From contig BCKC01000005.1 of assembly GCA_001600455.1 (NCBI GenBank), positions 682,001 through 746,000 of the forward strand: a stretch of 64,000 nucleotides of DNA, given 5' to 3'. Source of the stretch: Endocalyx cinctus. Taxonomy: Eukaryota; Ascomycota; Sordariomycetes; Amphisphaeriales; Apiosporaceae. Under the pieces are notes generated by a model. The model searched no databases and was not told the DNA's origin. It saw nothing but the letters and a program-made list of their open reading frames with translations. The translations under genes were made by a program, and so were the position numbers. Shown here piece after piece: positions 13,348 through 23,664 of the stretch (position 1 is its first letter; every line of letters begins with the position of its first letter).

Positions 13348-14312
13348 ATGGCAACCAACGGCACCTCGGCAAACCGTTTCCTTATCTGGGGCGGAAAGGG
13401 GTGGGTTGCCGGTCATCTAGAAGCTATCCTGAAGAGCCAGGGCAAAGAAGTTTTCATGACTACCGTCCGTATGGAAGATCGGGAGGCTGTTAAGGCCGAG
13501 TTAGAAAAGATCAAGCCTACTCATGTCCTGAATTGTGCCGGCTGCACTGGGAGGCCCAACGTTGACTGGTGCGAAGATCACAAGGAAGAGACCATGCGTT
13601 CTAACGTTATCGGTACCTTAAACTTGACCGACTGTTGTTCCCTCGCCGGTATCCACTGTACCGTCTTCGCTACCGGTTGCATCTACCACTACGACGATAC
13701 CCACCCGATCGGGGGTCCTGGATATAAGGAGACCGACCCGGCCAACTTCAAGGGTAGTTTTTACTCCGAGACCAAAGGTCACGTTGAAGAGGTGAGTTGG
13801 TATTTCTGTTCCCCCCTCCCCCTTTCCTTCTCGTTTAAAAATTGCTTACCCGGGTTATATAGATCATGAAGTACTATACCAACTGTCTGATCCTTCGCCT
13901 GCGTATGCCGGTCTCGGATGACCTACATCCACGCAATTTCGTCACCAAGATCAGCAAGTACGAGAGGGTAGTGGACATCCCGAACAGTAACACGATCCTG
14001 ACGGATCTCTTGCCTGCGTCGGTCTTGATGGCGGAACACAAAGACACGGGCGTGTACAACTTCACCAACCCGGGTGCTATCAGCCACAACGAGGTACTAT
14101 CGCTCTTCAAGGAAATTATCCGTCCCGATTTCACGTGGAAGAACTTCACGGTGGAGGAGCAATCCAAGGTCATCAAGGCAGGTCGAAGCAACTGTCTCCT
14201 GGACACGACCAAGCTAGAGAGTAAACTGAAGGAATACAATTACTCGGTGCCCGAAATCCACGAAGCCTATAGGAAGTGCTTTGAACGCATGAAGGCTGCC
14301 GGTGTCAAATGA
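13348..14312 (+). CDS. UDP-4-keto-6-deoxyglucose 3,5-epimerase/4-reductase-like (NRS/ER-type) SDR protein
   Basis: Exons 13348-13791 and 13863-14312 (297 aa); the intron begins GTGAGT and ends TATATAG. It is an extended short-chain dehydrogenase. RFLIWGGKGWVAGHL near the N-terminus is the NAD(P)-binding glycine-rich loop, HVLNCAGCTGRPNVDWCE follows, and the YSETKGHVEE segment carries the YxxxK catalytic pair (Tyr-Ser-Glu-Thr-Lys). DLLPASVLMAEHKDTGVYNF fits the substrate half. Known relatives, plant NRS/ER and the fungal UDP-rhamnose enzymes (bcer type), convert UDP-4-keto-6-deoxyglucose to UDP-rhamnose. The partner dehydratase is not in this window. The exact nucleotide-sugar substrate is inferred. 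Confidence 0.87.
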
Positions 14313-15185
14313 GAAGTTGCAGCTATGGCTGGATTCTATTGATTTACCAACATCGTTGACGGATAAGTATACCATATAACCCTCTATCGATCAACTTCCA
14401 ATAAGAGAAGAGACGAAGGAAAATTGGGGTAAATACCAACAAGGTGGTAGTCGGAAGGGAGATAGTATGTACTGTGCCTTATCCTCTTAGGGGTTTCAAA
14501 CAAAAAGAAAGCATATACTCTTCCATATTTGACTTTAAACCCAAAAATCATTCCAGCAGTCCATTTAGTTTCCTGTTCTACTTAGTACTCATATCATTCG
14601 TCTTTTTCTTTGTAGCAGGTTAATCAATATGTTTCATCTTGCACGCAACAGAGATCCAAGGTTCACAGGCTAGCATTGAGTGCTTAGTAGGTACATACCA
14701 AGGTACCAAGGTACCTATGGAAATACGGTAATATACTATATTTGCATCTCTTAGCCTCCGCCTCCCGGTACATGTTTGGATGATGAATTTATTGAGATGT
14801 GGCGTTTTGCATATGATACGTACACATTCTCTTTGTATTGTGGCTGTGAAAATGACTTATCGAGAAAAAAACACCCTAGAACAACAATCGTCATACCCCA
14901 TGGATAGTACTTAGATAGTAATAAAAATAATATTAACAATCTCCAACGAAACATTATACCTAAATTTCGCCCAAATTTATTTTCACCAACAAATCTCGTC
15001 TCATTGTTTTAAATAAAGAGAAAGACAACATTCAGATACCCTTTACAAATATTATTATTAGTTATCATCACACAGAGTGACTGCTTAGTTGGGGTTTATA
15101 TCCTTCACTTCTACAAATACTCGTTTCGTTTGACCTTTTTTTAACTGAGGAGAATTTCCATTAGAGTTAAATATAGTCTAGGAGC
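14313..15185. other. Intergenic, no supported gene
   Basis: 3' region of the reductase gene and promoter of the J-protein gene. It has a GGTACC/AAGGTACC cluster at about 14690-14715. No coding sequence is recognised; the ORF 14751-14954 has no family features. Confidence 0.5.
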
Positions 15186-16888
15186 ATGGTGGTTGATACC
15201 GCATACTACGACACCTTGGGTGTTAAACCCAACGCCACGGAAATTGAGATCAAGAAGGCTTACCGAAAACTTGCCATCGTTCACCATCCAGGTATGTATC
15301 GTATCCCAAGTACCCCGCCATCCCACCCTCTCCTCTGCCCCTCCACTCCTTGAATACTTCCGTCTATATTACAAGTTAATTAATGGCCATGCACAGATAA
15401 GAACCCGAACGACCCGACAGCGCACGAGAAGTTTCAAGCCATCGGCGAAGCCTACCAGGTTCTGTCAAACGAAGATCTAAGAAAAGCATACGATAAATAT
15501 GGCAAAGAAAGTGCTCGCCCCAGCGAAGGGTTCGTCGATCCTTCCGAGTTTTTCAGTACCATATTCGGCGGTGAAGCCTTCGTCGATTGGATCGGTGACT
15601 TAAGTCTCGTGAAGGACTTGACAACCACCATGGAAATCACCATGGCCGGAGACGAGGGAGAGGACGAAGCCGAATTCCCCGGGACCGAGGAAGCCATGAA
15701 AGAGAGTACCAAGACGGCCGCACCAACCAACACGACTAACCCGACCGTGCCTACCGTCGTTGTCGAAGACGAGCCGGAAAAGGATGCAGCCGCCCCCAAG
15801 GCCGCGTCTTCTTCCGAGGCCAAGCCGGATACGCAGGATAAGCCGCCCCTACCGCCACGAGGCGCTTCTCCCTCTCCCGGTGTATCGGGGACCTCGACCC
15901 CCTCGAGGCACGCGATACCGATTCGACCGGCCCTTATGGATCGTCCTTCGGACGAAGCTCATCTGGTAGGGCAAACAGAGGAGGAGAAAGAGCTGCGCAA
16001 GAAAGAGAAGAAGAAGGGAGGTTTGACCAAGGAGCAGCGCGAGCAACTAGCCGCGTTCGAAAAGGAGCGCGCCCAGGTTCGCAAGGAACGTGTCGAGACT
16101 CTCGCGCGCAAACTTGTTGACCGAATATCTGTCTGGACCGAGACGGACAAAGGTTCGGACGTGACCAAGGCCTTCCAAGAAAAGACGCGACTCGAGGTAG
16201 AAAACCTCAAGATGGAAAGTTTCGGTCTCGATATCTGCCACGCCATCGGCGCCATCTACATGTCCAAAGCCACGGCGCTCTTGAAGTCTCAGAAGTTCTT
16301 CGGCATGGGTGGATGGTTAAACCGCGTGAAGGACAAGGGAAATATGTTCAAGGAGACGTGGAACACCATCTCGTCGGCTATTGACGCGCAGCAGACTATG
16401 GAGGAGATGGTCCGTGCCGAGCAAGAAGCCGGCGAGGACTGGACCGACGAGAAGAGAATGGAGTACGAGCGCCGAGTTACCGGGAAGGTCCTAACGGCGG
16501 CATGGCGCGGTAGCAAATTCGAAATCCAGAGTGTCCTACGCGAAGTCTGTGACATGGTCCTCAAAGACGAGAAAGTTCCTAGCAGCAAGCGTCTCGAGCG
16601 TGCCGAAGCTCTCGTGCTTATCGCCGACGTTTTCCAAAAGGTGAGTCTATACCAATCAATATTCGCGTTTCATGACCATCTATGTATGATATGTCCGACT
16701 AACTTTTTCTTCCTTTCATCATACAGGCTGCGAGGTCTCCCGAAGAGGAAGGTGATTACCTCATGTTCGAGCAGCTGGTCGCCGAGGCCGCGATGAAGAA
16801 GGAGAAGGAAAAAGATAAGAAGAATAAGAGCAAAGACAAGGACGGTAATAAGGAAAAGGACAAAGATGCGACGGATGTCCCAACGTAA
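15186..16888 (+). CDS. J-domain co-chaperone with DnaJ-X domain (CAJ1/DJP1-like)
   Basis: Exons 15186-15291, 15397-16640 and 16727-16888 (503 aa). The J domain begins at residue 4 ([20 protein letters not shown]). Its HPD motif is split by intron 1: HHP at the end of exon 1, D from the junction codon, then [24 protein letters not shown] closes the domain. Residues about 135-240 are acidic/proline-rich and disordered. A charged helical stretch and a DnaJ-X-type domain follow ([51 protein letters not shown] segment). The tail is Lys/Asp-rich. Fungal relatives stimulate Hsp70 and, for Djp1, help import peroxisomal proteins. J-protein identity is firm; the peroxisomal role is inferred. Confidence 0.92.
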
Positions 16889-18392
16889 AGACGTCAGTTA
16901 ATATATGTATAGACAGCCGTAGAGAACACGTCGACCTCTTTCTTTCTTTCCCCTTTATTTTATAATAAACAATCTTTTACTTCCCATCAGCTGTTACGGT
17001 CTCAAGACCGCCTTAATAGAAATTATATCTTCTTCGCTCCCGTTTCTATCATCTAGTTATATATGAATATTCAGGGTAATCAACATGTGATACCCTTAAA
17101 CAGGGTGTTTCCGAGACATCTATTTGTCTTTCGAAGAGTATCCATCCCGAACCAAATTTTGGCTTCCGAACACATCTCTCTCACGGAAGGGTGTTGTACT
17201 GAGTACTCCTGAAAAATACTGAAATTTACTGGGGCCATGATACCTATTAGTCAGGGGACTGTGAATAGATGCCAATTCCAGTTTCTATAGAGGCGTACAG
17301 AGAAGTATAGAGAACGCAAAGGTGGAGCAAAGAGGGAAAAAGGAGGCGTATTTCTTTGGTGGTATCTACACTACGACTCGTGTTGATACCACACCCGTCT
17401 CTGAAGGGTCGTATGACACTGGCGATCATTGAACCGTCAGGTCTAAGATCCATATTTACCCTACTAATCTCTACATATACATGAAAGTGGAGTGTTGCCT
17501 TTTACCTTTTCTACTATTAACAAATTTAGACGATGATCGCACAACATATAAATAAACACTGGCAACGGAACCGGTCATATTGAACTTATTTTCAAATTTT
17601 TTTCTTCTTTGAGAACTACGTCGAGTCTCGTCGGCCGTATAGGCGATAGTAGGCTAGGAAGAGCAAAGTCACCTCAACTCAAGTGAGGGATCGTATAGGT
17701 CATGTGGTTTGGCTACTTAAGTGTGCCGTATCTAAACTCTACATTATGTGTGGATGTTTTTTAACCACTAGTTCTTTTCTTCATGACCTTCTTGTATATA
17801 TAATCTTTCCGAGGCCTGTGTAAGGCTCATCATATCAAACTCATAATGTTGACTTTGACTTATGAATCCTCCGCTCCCATCTTCTATAGTGAGCTTCTGG
17901 GGGATTTCAACGCCTCTTTTATCCTTTTTTTGAGCCGTGAAATTTAAAATCCGGGGGTATCATGATGACGATGAGATTGAGCGTAGAAGGGGAAAAATGT
18001 ATAGAAAATGGAAAATGTTTGAGTGGCGTGGGGGTAGTCTATTAGACTCTGATCTGTGAAAGAAATATATTCCTGGGTATCCGTTGGTATTACAGTTGTA
18101 TGACCAAAAAAATAAATAAAAAAAATAGAACAAAATGAAAGGATAATTAAAGACCGATTATTTAGGTGGGAAGAGCGTCGAAGCCATGCGGTTGTAACAT
18201 CGTCGTCTTCGTCTCTATTCCTAACACACGAACGCCATAGCAGTGGCCATTTCTTGTGTATTAAAAGGGAGAAAAAAGGAAGAAAAAGAAAAAAAAAAAG
18301 ACGCTGATTTGATATCGAATAAAGGAAAAATTTGCCGTATTGGCGATATGTTCTTTTCGTTATGTTGATATTATATTGTGATGAAATTCACA
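16889..18392. other. Intergenic, tail-to-tail, no supported gene
   Basis: About 1.5 kb between the ends of two converging genes. The only ORFs are short (17247-17453) and lack motifs. A-rich runs occur at 18100-18140 and 18270-18300. Confidence 0.5.
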
Positions 18393-20771
18393 TTAGCTTC
18401 CATCCACACGAAGCTCTATTCCACTATCCCTGTCTTGAGCACCCGCACCCCAGTTTGAAGATTGACTAGGGTCCCGTTCCACTTTGTTATTAATAGTAAT
18501 GGTATCGTCTTCGGCTCCTGGGAGGGCTTCTTCCTCATCATCCAACGGATCTAGAACTCTCCCACCTAATTCAACATCACTGACTCGGACATGGTATTCG
18601 AGAGCTTTCTTGCCCTCGCTGATAAGTTCTTCGGTCCAATCGAGACATCTCTTAATGCTCTGGTTGATCTTTTGCGAGTCAACAAGTAATTGCTGGTGCT
18701 TGGACAGATCAAGGTGCAGCCGTTTTTCGTCTTGGTTGCGGTGCTTGGCGTCACGCTCGGCAACGATGCTGGGACTGAGCGAAGAGGATGCCGAGTCAGA
18801 ATCCGAATCCGGATCCGGATCCTCTTCACCGACTTCTTCTTCGAGGTTCGATCCCTCGTCCTCCTCGCCAAGAGCCGACAATTCGAGAGCAGATATATCC
18901 TCCTCTATAATTGATTCTGAATTGGAGTGAACCGACATAGTAGTAGAAGCCACAGATAGCCGGCCGGCTCGGGACAGTCTTCGATATCTCCTTAATTCCG
19001 CCGTTTGCTTTCTCAATTGACGCTCTAGCGTTCGATTAATAGCCTCCAGGGAGCCATTCCTTATCTGCAGATCCTGGACCTTTCGTTCCCGCCGAGCACT
19101 GGCGACCAGCTCGTTCAGAGGATCCGTCGACACAACAGATTTCGTCGGGCTCTGCAGTCCCGAAAGATTCTCTTCCGGACGACTCTCGTTCGGGGACATG
19201 GGTTCGTCCACGTCGCCAAACTCTTCGGCTGCTTGTATGATAGAAGCTAACGTGAGAGGAGCTGGCTTACCTGGCACGTGAACCGGGGATAGAGGGGGTT
19301 CGGGGAAGTGGGAAGAGTTTAGCTTCGAAGTCCCCAAGCCATGGTCTCCTATAACTGAACTACTAGAGCGAGAATGGCCCCCCGACCTTGTCGTCGTGAT
19401 GCTGGAACGGCGGATTCCGGGAGAGGGACCCAGCTGCGGCGAGGTAATTTGAGACCGGTTTGGCGTGGTTGAAGGAAGAATAGCCTTTGCCGGGGCCAGT
19501 TGCGGCTGCTGAGGAAATTTTGTGGGTGACATAGGCCTCTGGCCCAAACCAGCACCAAGAGTATGATTCGTGGCGGGAAGGGCGGAGCTGGAGGGTCGGC
19601 TAGAAGGTAATTTAGACGTAACAGACGCATTCGAGCCAGATGAACGAGATACTAGAGGGGGTGGACTGGGTCGAATTTCGGGAGTTCCATTAGCATACAT
19701 AAATTTGTTGGATACATTTTCATGCTGATGCGGATGAGCGAGTATAGGAGTGAAGGTCGAGGGCGTGGCTGATTTCCTATTCTCGACGGTCTGACCACTG
19801 GCATAGAAAAATGTCGGGCCTTTGGAGGTGGTGGACTTCGACGAGCTCGTGGGTCGAGCAGAACTCTTAACGTCGCTCGCGTGAAAGAATTTAGATTCCG
19901 ACATATTATGGTCATCCTGTCTCGAAAAAGTACCTTCCAAGCGTGGACTTAATAGAGGAAAGGCCGAGTTCGAATCCCAACCTCCGTCTACACGATCTGG
20001 ATTAGGGGTACCGTTAGGAGTGGAATTTGCACTGTCGACACGACTCTGTCTCGAGCCCGAGCGGGGCGTGACATTACTACTCAGATGAGGAGAAAAGGGC
20101 GTGGTTGTTACGGTAGGTTCATCACGATGAGCCAGGCGAGGTGTAGCATGGGTGTTGTTGTTGTTATGATTCGATGCGTGATGGTGTCGCCTATTCAGAG
20201 GAGTCGTGGCCGGTGCGGTTGATGCTATCTTAGGGGTCAAGGGAGCTCGATTCATACCCCTTATCCCACTAGCGCTAAGCGGTGGCATTGGATGTCGGTT
20301 GTTTTCTGTATGATTTGAGTCATGTGGCATATTTCCTTCCTTCTGCTTCAACAATGGCGTCGAACTACGAGTAACATTTTGGTTACTCGGCTTTTGACCG
20401 AGGGGTTTTCGGGAAGAAGAGATAGTGAAAGTTGCACGTGTTATAGTTGGAGGCTTGCCGATGTGAAAAGTACTCTTATTAGGGGAGGGAGAAGAGACGG
20501 AAGAATGAGAATAGGAGGAGGATACGGTAGGTTTGGAATTGATAGTGATGGTGTTGGAATTAGTGGTAGTATCGGTAAGAGTAGCGGTGGTAGTAGTGTT
20601 TGTTGTGGTATTCGTAATTTGGGATTTCTTGGCGGGTAAATTACTCGTTGTTCCAGCTCCTGTAGTTGTAACTTTTTTGATAAAGGAGAGTCTTGATGAT
20701 GGTCTATCAATCTGAATAGAAGGTCGTATAGGCTGTTGAGAAGGTTTTTGGGTATGCATCTGTATTTGCAC
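18393..20771 (-). CDS. Large, mostly disordered Ser/Thr-rich protein with C-terminal coiled coil
   Basis: A single uninterrupted frame of 792 aa, unusual for this window, where most genes have introns. Residues 1-540 are dominated by Ser, Thr, Pro and Asn with Q/N/T repeats. From about 548 there is a charged helical segment (DPLNELVASARRERKVQD, then a run of E/R/Q/L heptads to about 605) likely to form a coiled coil. An acidic D/S-rich linker follows, then a second helical part (KHQQLLVDSQKINQSIKRCL, LDWTEELISEGKKALEYH) at about 670-715. I do not recognise a named family. The ordered C-terminal third suggests an oligomerising or scaffold protein, but that is inference. Confidence 0.82.
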   Translation of the reverse strand: MQIQMHTQKPSQQPIRPSIQIDRPSSRLSFIKKVTTTGAGTTSNLPAKKSQITNTTTNTTTTATLTDTTTNSNTITINSKPTVSSSYSHSSVSSPSPNKSTFHIGKPPTITRATFTISSSRKPLGQKPSNQNVTRSSTPLLKQKEGNMPHDSNHTENNRHPMPPLSASGIRGMNRAPLTPKIASTAPATTPLNRRHHHASNHNNNNTHATPRLAHRDEPTVTTTPFSPHLSSNVTPRSGSRQSRVDSANSTPNGTPNPDRVDGGWDSNSAFPLLSPRLEGTFSRQDDHNMSESKFFHASDVKSSARPTSSSKSTTSKGPTFFYASGQTVENRKSATPSTFTPILAHPHQHENVSNKFMYANGTPEIRPSPPPLVSRSSGSNASVTSKLPSSRPSSSALPATNHTLGAGLGQRPMSPTKFPQQPQLAPAKAILPSTTPNRSQITSPQLGPSPGIRRSSITTTRSGGHSRSSSSVIGDHGLGTSKLNSSHFPEPPLSPVHVPGKPAPLTLASIIQAAEEFGDVDEPMSPNESRPEENLSGLQSPTKSVVSTDPLNELVASARRERKVQDLQIRNGSLEAINRTLERQLRKQTAELRRYRRLSRAGRLSVASTTMSVHSNSESIIEEDISALELSALGEEDEGSNLEEEVGEEDPDPDSDSDSASSSLSPSIVAERDAKHRNQDEKRLHLDLSKHQQLLVDSQKINQSIKRCLDWTEELISEGKKALEYHVRVSDVELGGRVLDPLDDEEEALPGAEDDTITINNKVERDPSQSSNWGAGAQDRDSGIELRVDGS

Positions 20772-22128
20772 TTCTATCTGTGGCGGTGGTGGTTATGGTT
20801 GTTGTTGATAAGGATCAAGTTGACTCTCTCATGAGATTTTACGAGAACAAATTCCGAGAAAGTCGTCTGGAAAGATAGTATGGTATACAAGGTTGGGTTG
20901 TACCTAGTTTCGGCATATATGAAGGATATTAAAATAAATAAAAATTAGGGGTGTGGCTGGGGTACGCATAGGTACTTAAACATGGTTGAACTTAGGTTGA
21001 AATGGTCTTAATAAATGTAATAAAATCTAGCCGGTGCTAAGTAAACACTAAGTACTGAGTAAAAACCGTTCTATGCACTAAGTACGATGAACTACATAGG
21101 TACCTAAGTAGATACCTAAGTAGGTACTTAGGTACTAAGTACTGTGTAAAATAAATAATAGAAAATAGATACGGGTTTGAATTACCTATTACTTAAGTAT
21201 AATTTTGCATATACTCCGTATATAATATCTACTTAGGTATGTATAGGTATATACTATATATATTCTTTTTTACGAAACGGTACTGTACTAATTTGTACAA
21301 CTTGAAAAAAGTAAATGAAAAAGGTAAATAAATACCTACTCAGGGGAAAATATATATATTCTGTGAAACAAAACAAAACAAAACGAACCGGAAAAGAGAT
21401 ATGGCATCCTTTTTCAAGTATTGGAGTACAGACAGACAGGATAGATTTTTTTTTTCTCTCTTGGTATTATTTTTTTTTCTTCTTCTCCAATTGTGTGCTC
21501 ACTTTCAACTTGGTCACCAATCGCGTGAGATTATTTATTCATGCAATTAAATCGTAAGATGGATAGACTAGGTAGATACCTAGATACCTGAGGTACTCTT
21601 TTCCCTACAGCACATGTTCTTTACGGAGTACATCATTCCCCGCCGCATGTTACCGAGGACAACCTCACAAGCGCGTAACCCTGTGAATTAGCAAAGCCCA
21701 ATATAGAACCTTACAAGTACTTTGGTGTAATAGCTACTGCACTACAGTTAGCTGAGGATTAAGTAGCTTAGGCTAAATATGCACTTATACTGCTTAACCA
21801 CCTATCCAAATTCACTACCAACTTGTACCTACTTACGTGTAAGAACCTACCTAAGTACCTAGGTAGGTACTTTATACGGTAGGTAATAAAAACCCCTACA
21901 AAATTTATTTCTCTTGGTACGTACCCAGTATTTATCACCCCACCATATACCTACCTATTCACCATACGCATTAATAATTGAACAGAAGCGTCTTCTCATT
22001 GACCTTTTTGTTTTTCTTGCTTCTTTTTTTTTTTTTTTAAAGAGAGTGAGAAAAAACACACATACACACATAGATAAAGGGAGAAAAATAAGAAGAGAAA
22101 GGAGGAGAAAGAGAGAGAAGAGAGAATC
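20772..22128. other. Divergent intergenic region
   Basis: Head-to-head promoter space for the disordered protein gene and the cytochrome b5 gene. It is rich in CCTAAGTA/CCTAGGTA repeats (21090-21140, 21830-21880), with two TACGGAGTA-type 9-mers (21212-21220, 21622-21630) and a long A/G-rich leader just before the next start. Confidence 0.55.
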
Positions 22129-23139
22129 ATGGCCGTTGTTGCTGTGTCGCTCTTCATAGCTTCAGTAGTCTATATCATAATACGGAGACCACCACTCGTA
22201 GAAACCTTGTTGGCATTATGGAGTGGATATCCTCATATAAAACAACCGCCTAGCACCCAAACCAGAAGGGCAAGCAGTAGTATTCGACCTCTAAAAGAAC
22301 CAGACGATAATATGACCATGTCAGAATCGGCGTCATCGACATCCCCTCAAACTACGCCAAAAGCTACGGCAACCCATGTTAACAAAAGCATACCTTCTTT
22401 CTCATTATCTCCCGATCCTCCCGCTTCGACCGCGGCCGTAGCCCGAATAAGCGATGCGTCGACTCCGCCGGCTTCTCTCCCCTCCCTAACTGCGCAGTCC
22501 TCTAGCTCGCCGATAAAACCCGTCGTCTCAACGTCATTATCATCCGCTCCGACCATGATGGCACCGCCGTCTCGCCCACCGACGCTTAATAACATAAACA
22601 GCAATTCCTTGCTTGGACCGCCCGCGCGACCAAATCCTCTCCCGACCCGCCAAAATCCCGAATCTTCTTCGTCGCGGAGGCCGTTCGACCGTCAACCGGG
22701 TACCTCGACCCTTGCGCCGCCACCGACACATTCCAGCAAACCCACGAAACCTTCGCGCAAAGTCACGCTTGAGCCGGGACACTCTCCCCTCGACTGGGCA
22801 CGTCTCGCGAATCACCCGACCGCCGATCTCCGCGGTCTTGGCCCCGGCGCTCCGTATCTGCGCGTGACGCCGAGCATGCTCCGATACCACACCGGGCGGA
22901 AAGGGAAGGATGCGTGGACCGCTCTGGGAGGACGCGTCTACAATATCACCCCCTATTTGCCCTTTCACCCCGGCGGAGAACCCGAATTGATGCGCTGCGC
23001 GGGTCGCGACGGTACCAAGCTATTCGGCGAGATACATCCTTGGGTAAACTACGAAACTATGCTAAGCAGCTCCATGATTGGTCTCATGGTCGAGGAAGGT
23101 GACGAAAAAGCGTCGTCCGAGCTAGATGCTATGGATTGA
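22129..23139 (+). CDS. Membrane-anchored cytochrome b5-like heme-binding protein
   Basis: Single exon, 336 aa. The N-terminus holds a membrane segment (VVAVSLFIASVVYIII). Residues about 45-225 are Ser/Pro-rich and disordered. The C-terminal cytochrome b5 fold covers about 245-330: MLRYHTGRKGKDAWTALGG, VYNITPYLPFHPGGEPELM with the HPGG axial histidine, and LFGEIHPWVNYE with the second axial histidine. This layout fits the fungal IRC21/CYB5R4-like single-domain b5 proteins, electron carriers whose partners are often unknown. The coding sequence starts straight after a purine-rich leader. Confidence 0.9.
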   Translation: MAVVAVSLFIASVVYIIIRRPPLVETLLALWSGYPHIKQPPSTQTRRASSSIRPLKEPDDNMTMSESASSTSPQTTPKATATHVNKSIPSFSLSPDPPASTAAVARISDASTPPASLPSLTAQSSSSPIKPVVSTSLSSAPTMMAPPSRPPTLNNINSNSLLGPPARPNPLPTRQNPESSSSRRPFDRQPGTSTLAPPPTHSSKPTKPSRKVTLEPGHSPLDWARLANHPTADLRGLGPGAPYLRVTPSMLRYHTGRKGKDAWTALGGRVYNITPYLPFHPGGEPELMRCAGRDGTKLFGEIHPWVNYETMLSSSMIGLMVEEGDEKASSELDAMD

Positions 23140-23664
23140 AACCTCTTTCTCTAGACCCCTTTCTTTATATATATATATATATTTTTTTAAAAAAAAAATT
23201 GCTTTAAAGATGTGTTTTCTAGCTTTCCGATTGTCAGGTACGAGGGCATCATCGATGAATACACGCTCTAGGGGATCGAGCTAGACACTGGTTTTGTCGA
23301 GCGATGAGAATATTACACCCACCAGGACCGATCTAACGTATCATCCATTGCATGGCATAGCGGGCTTTCATCACGTAGAGGCACACGAAAGGATAGATCT
23401 TTTTTTTTTTTTTTTTGAGATAAAGGAGCCAGCGATTCTCATGTCAGGCAGTTCATCTCATATTATAATATATTATTCATTAAAGCCGGTCTTGGGTATC
23501 AACAAAGCTAGAAGAGAAGTGTTATGAATACGTAACAAAATAGGGGGCAAGCACTTTGTCCACCCGTAATCTTCGTGCGATGGTAGCTGTATAATCGTGT
23601 AGGCCATCAACACCCAATATGTCATCAGAGCAGTCTAGGAAAATATGAGAACGAAACCAACCTT
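23140..23664. other. Short intergenic spacer between converging genes
   Basis: Contains a (TA)n run at 23168-23183, an A-run and a T-run. No coding content is seen. Confidence 0.5.
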
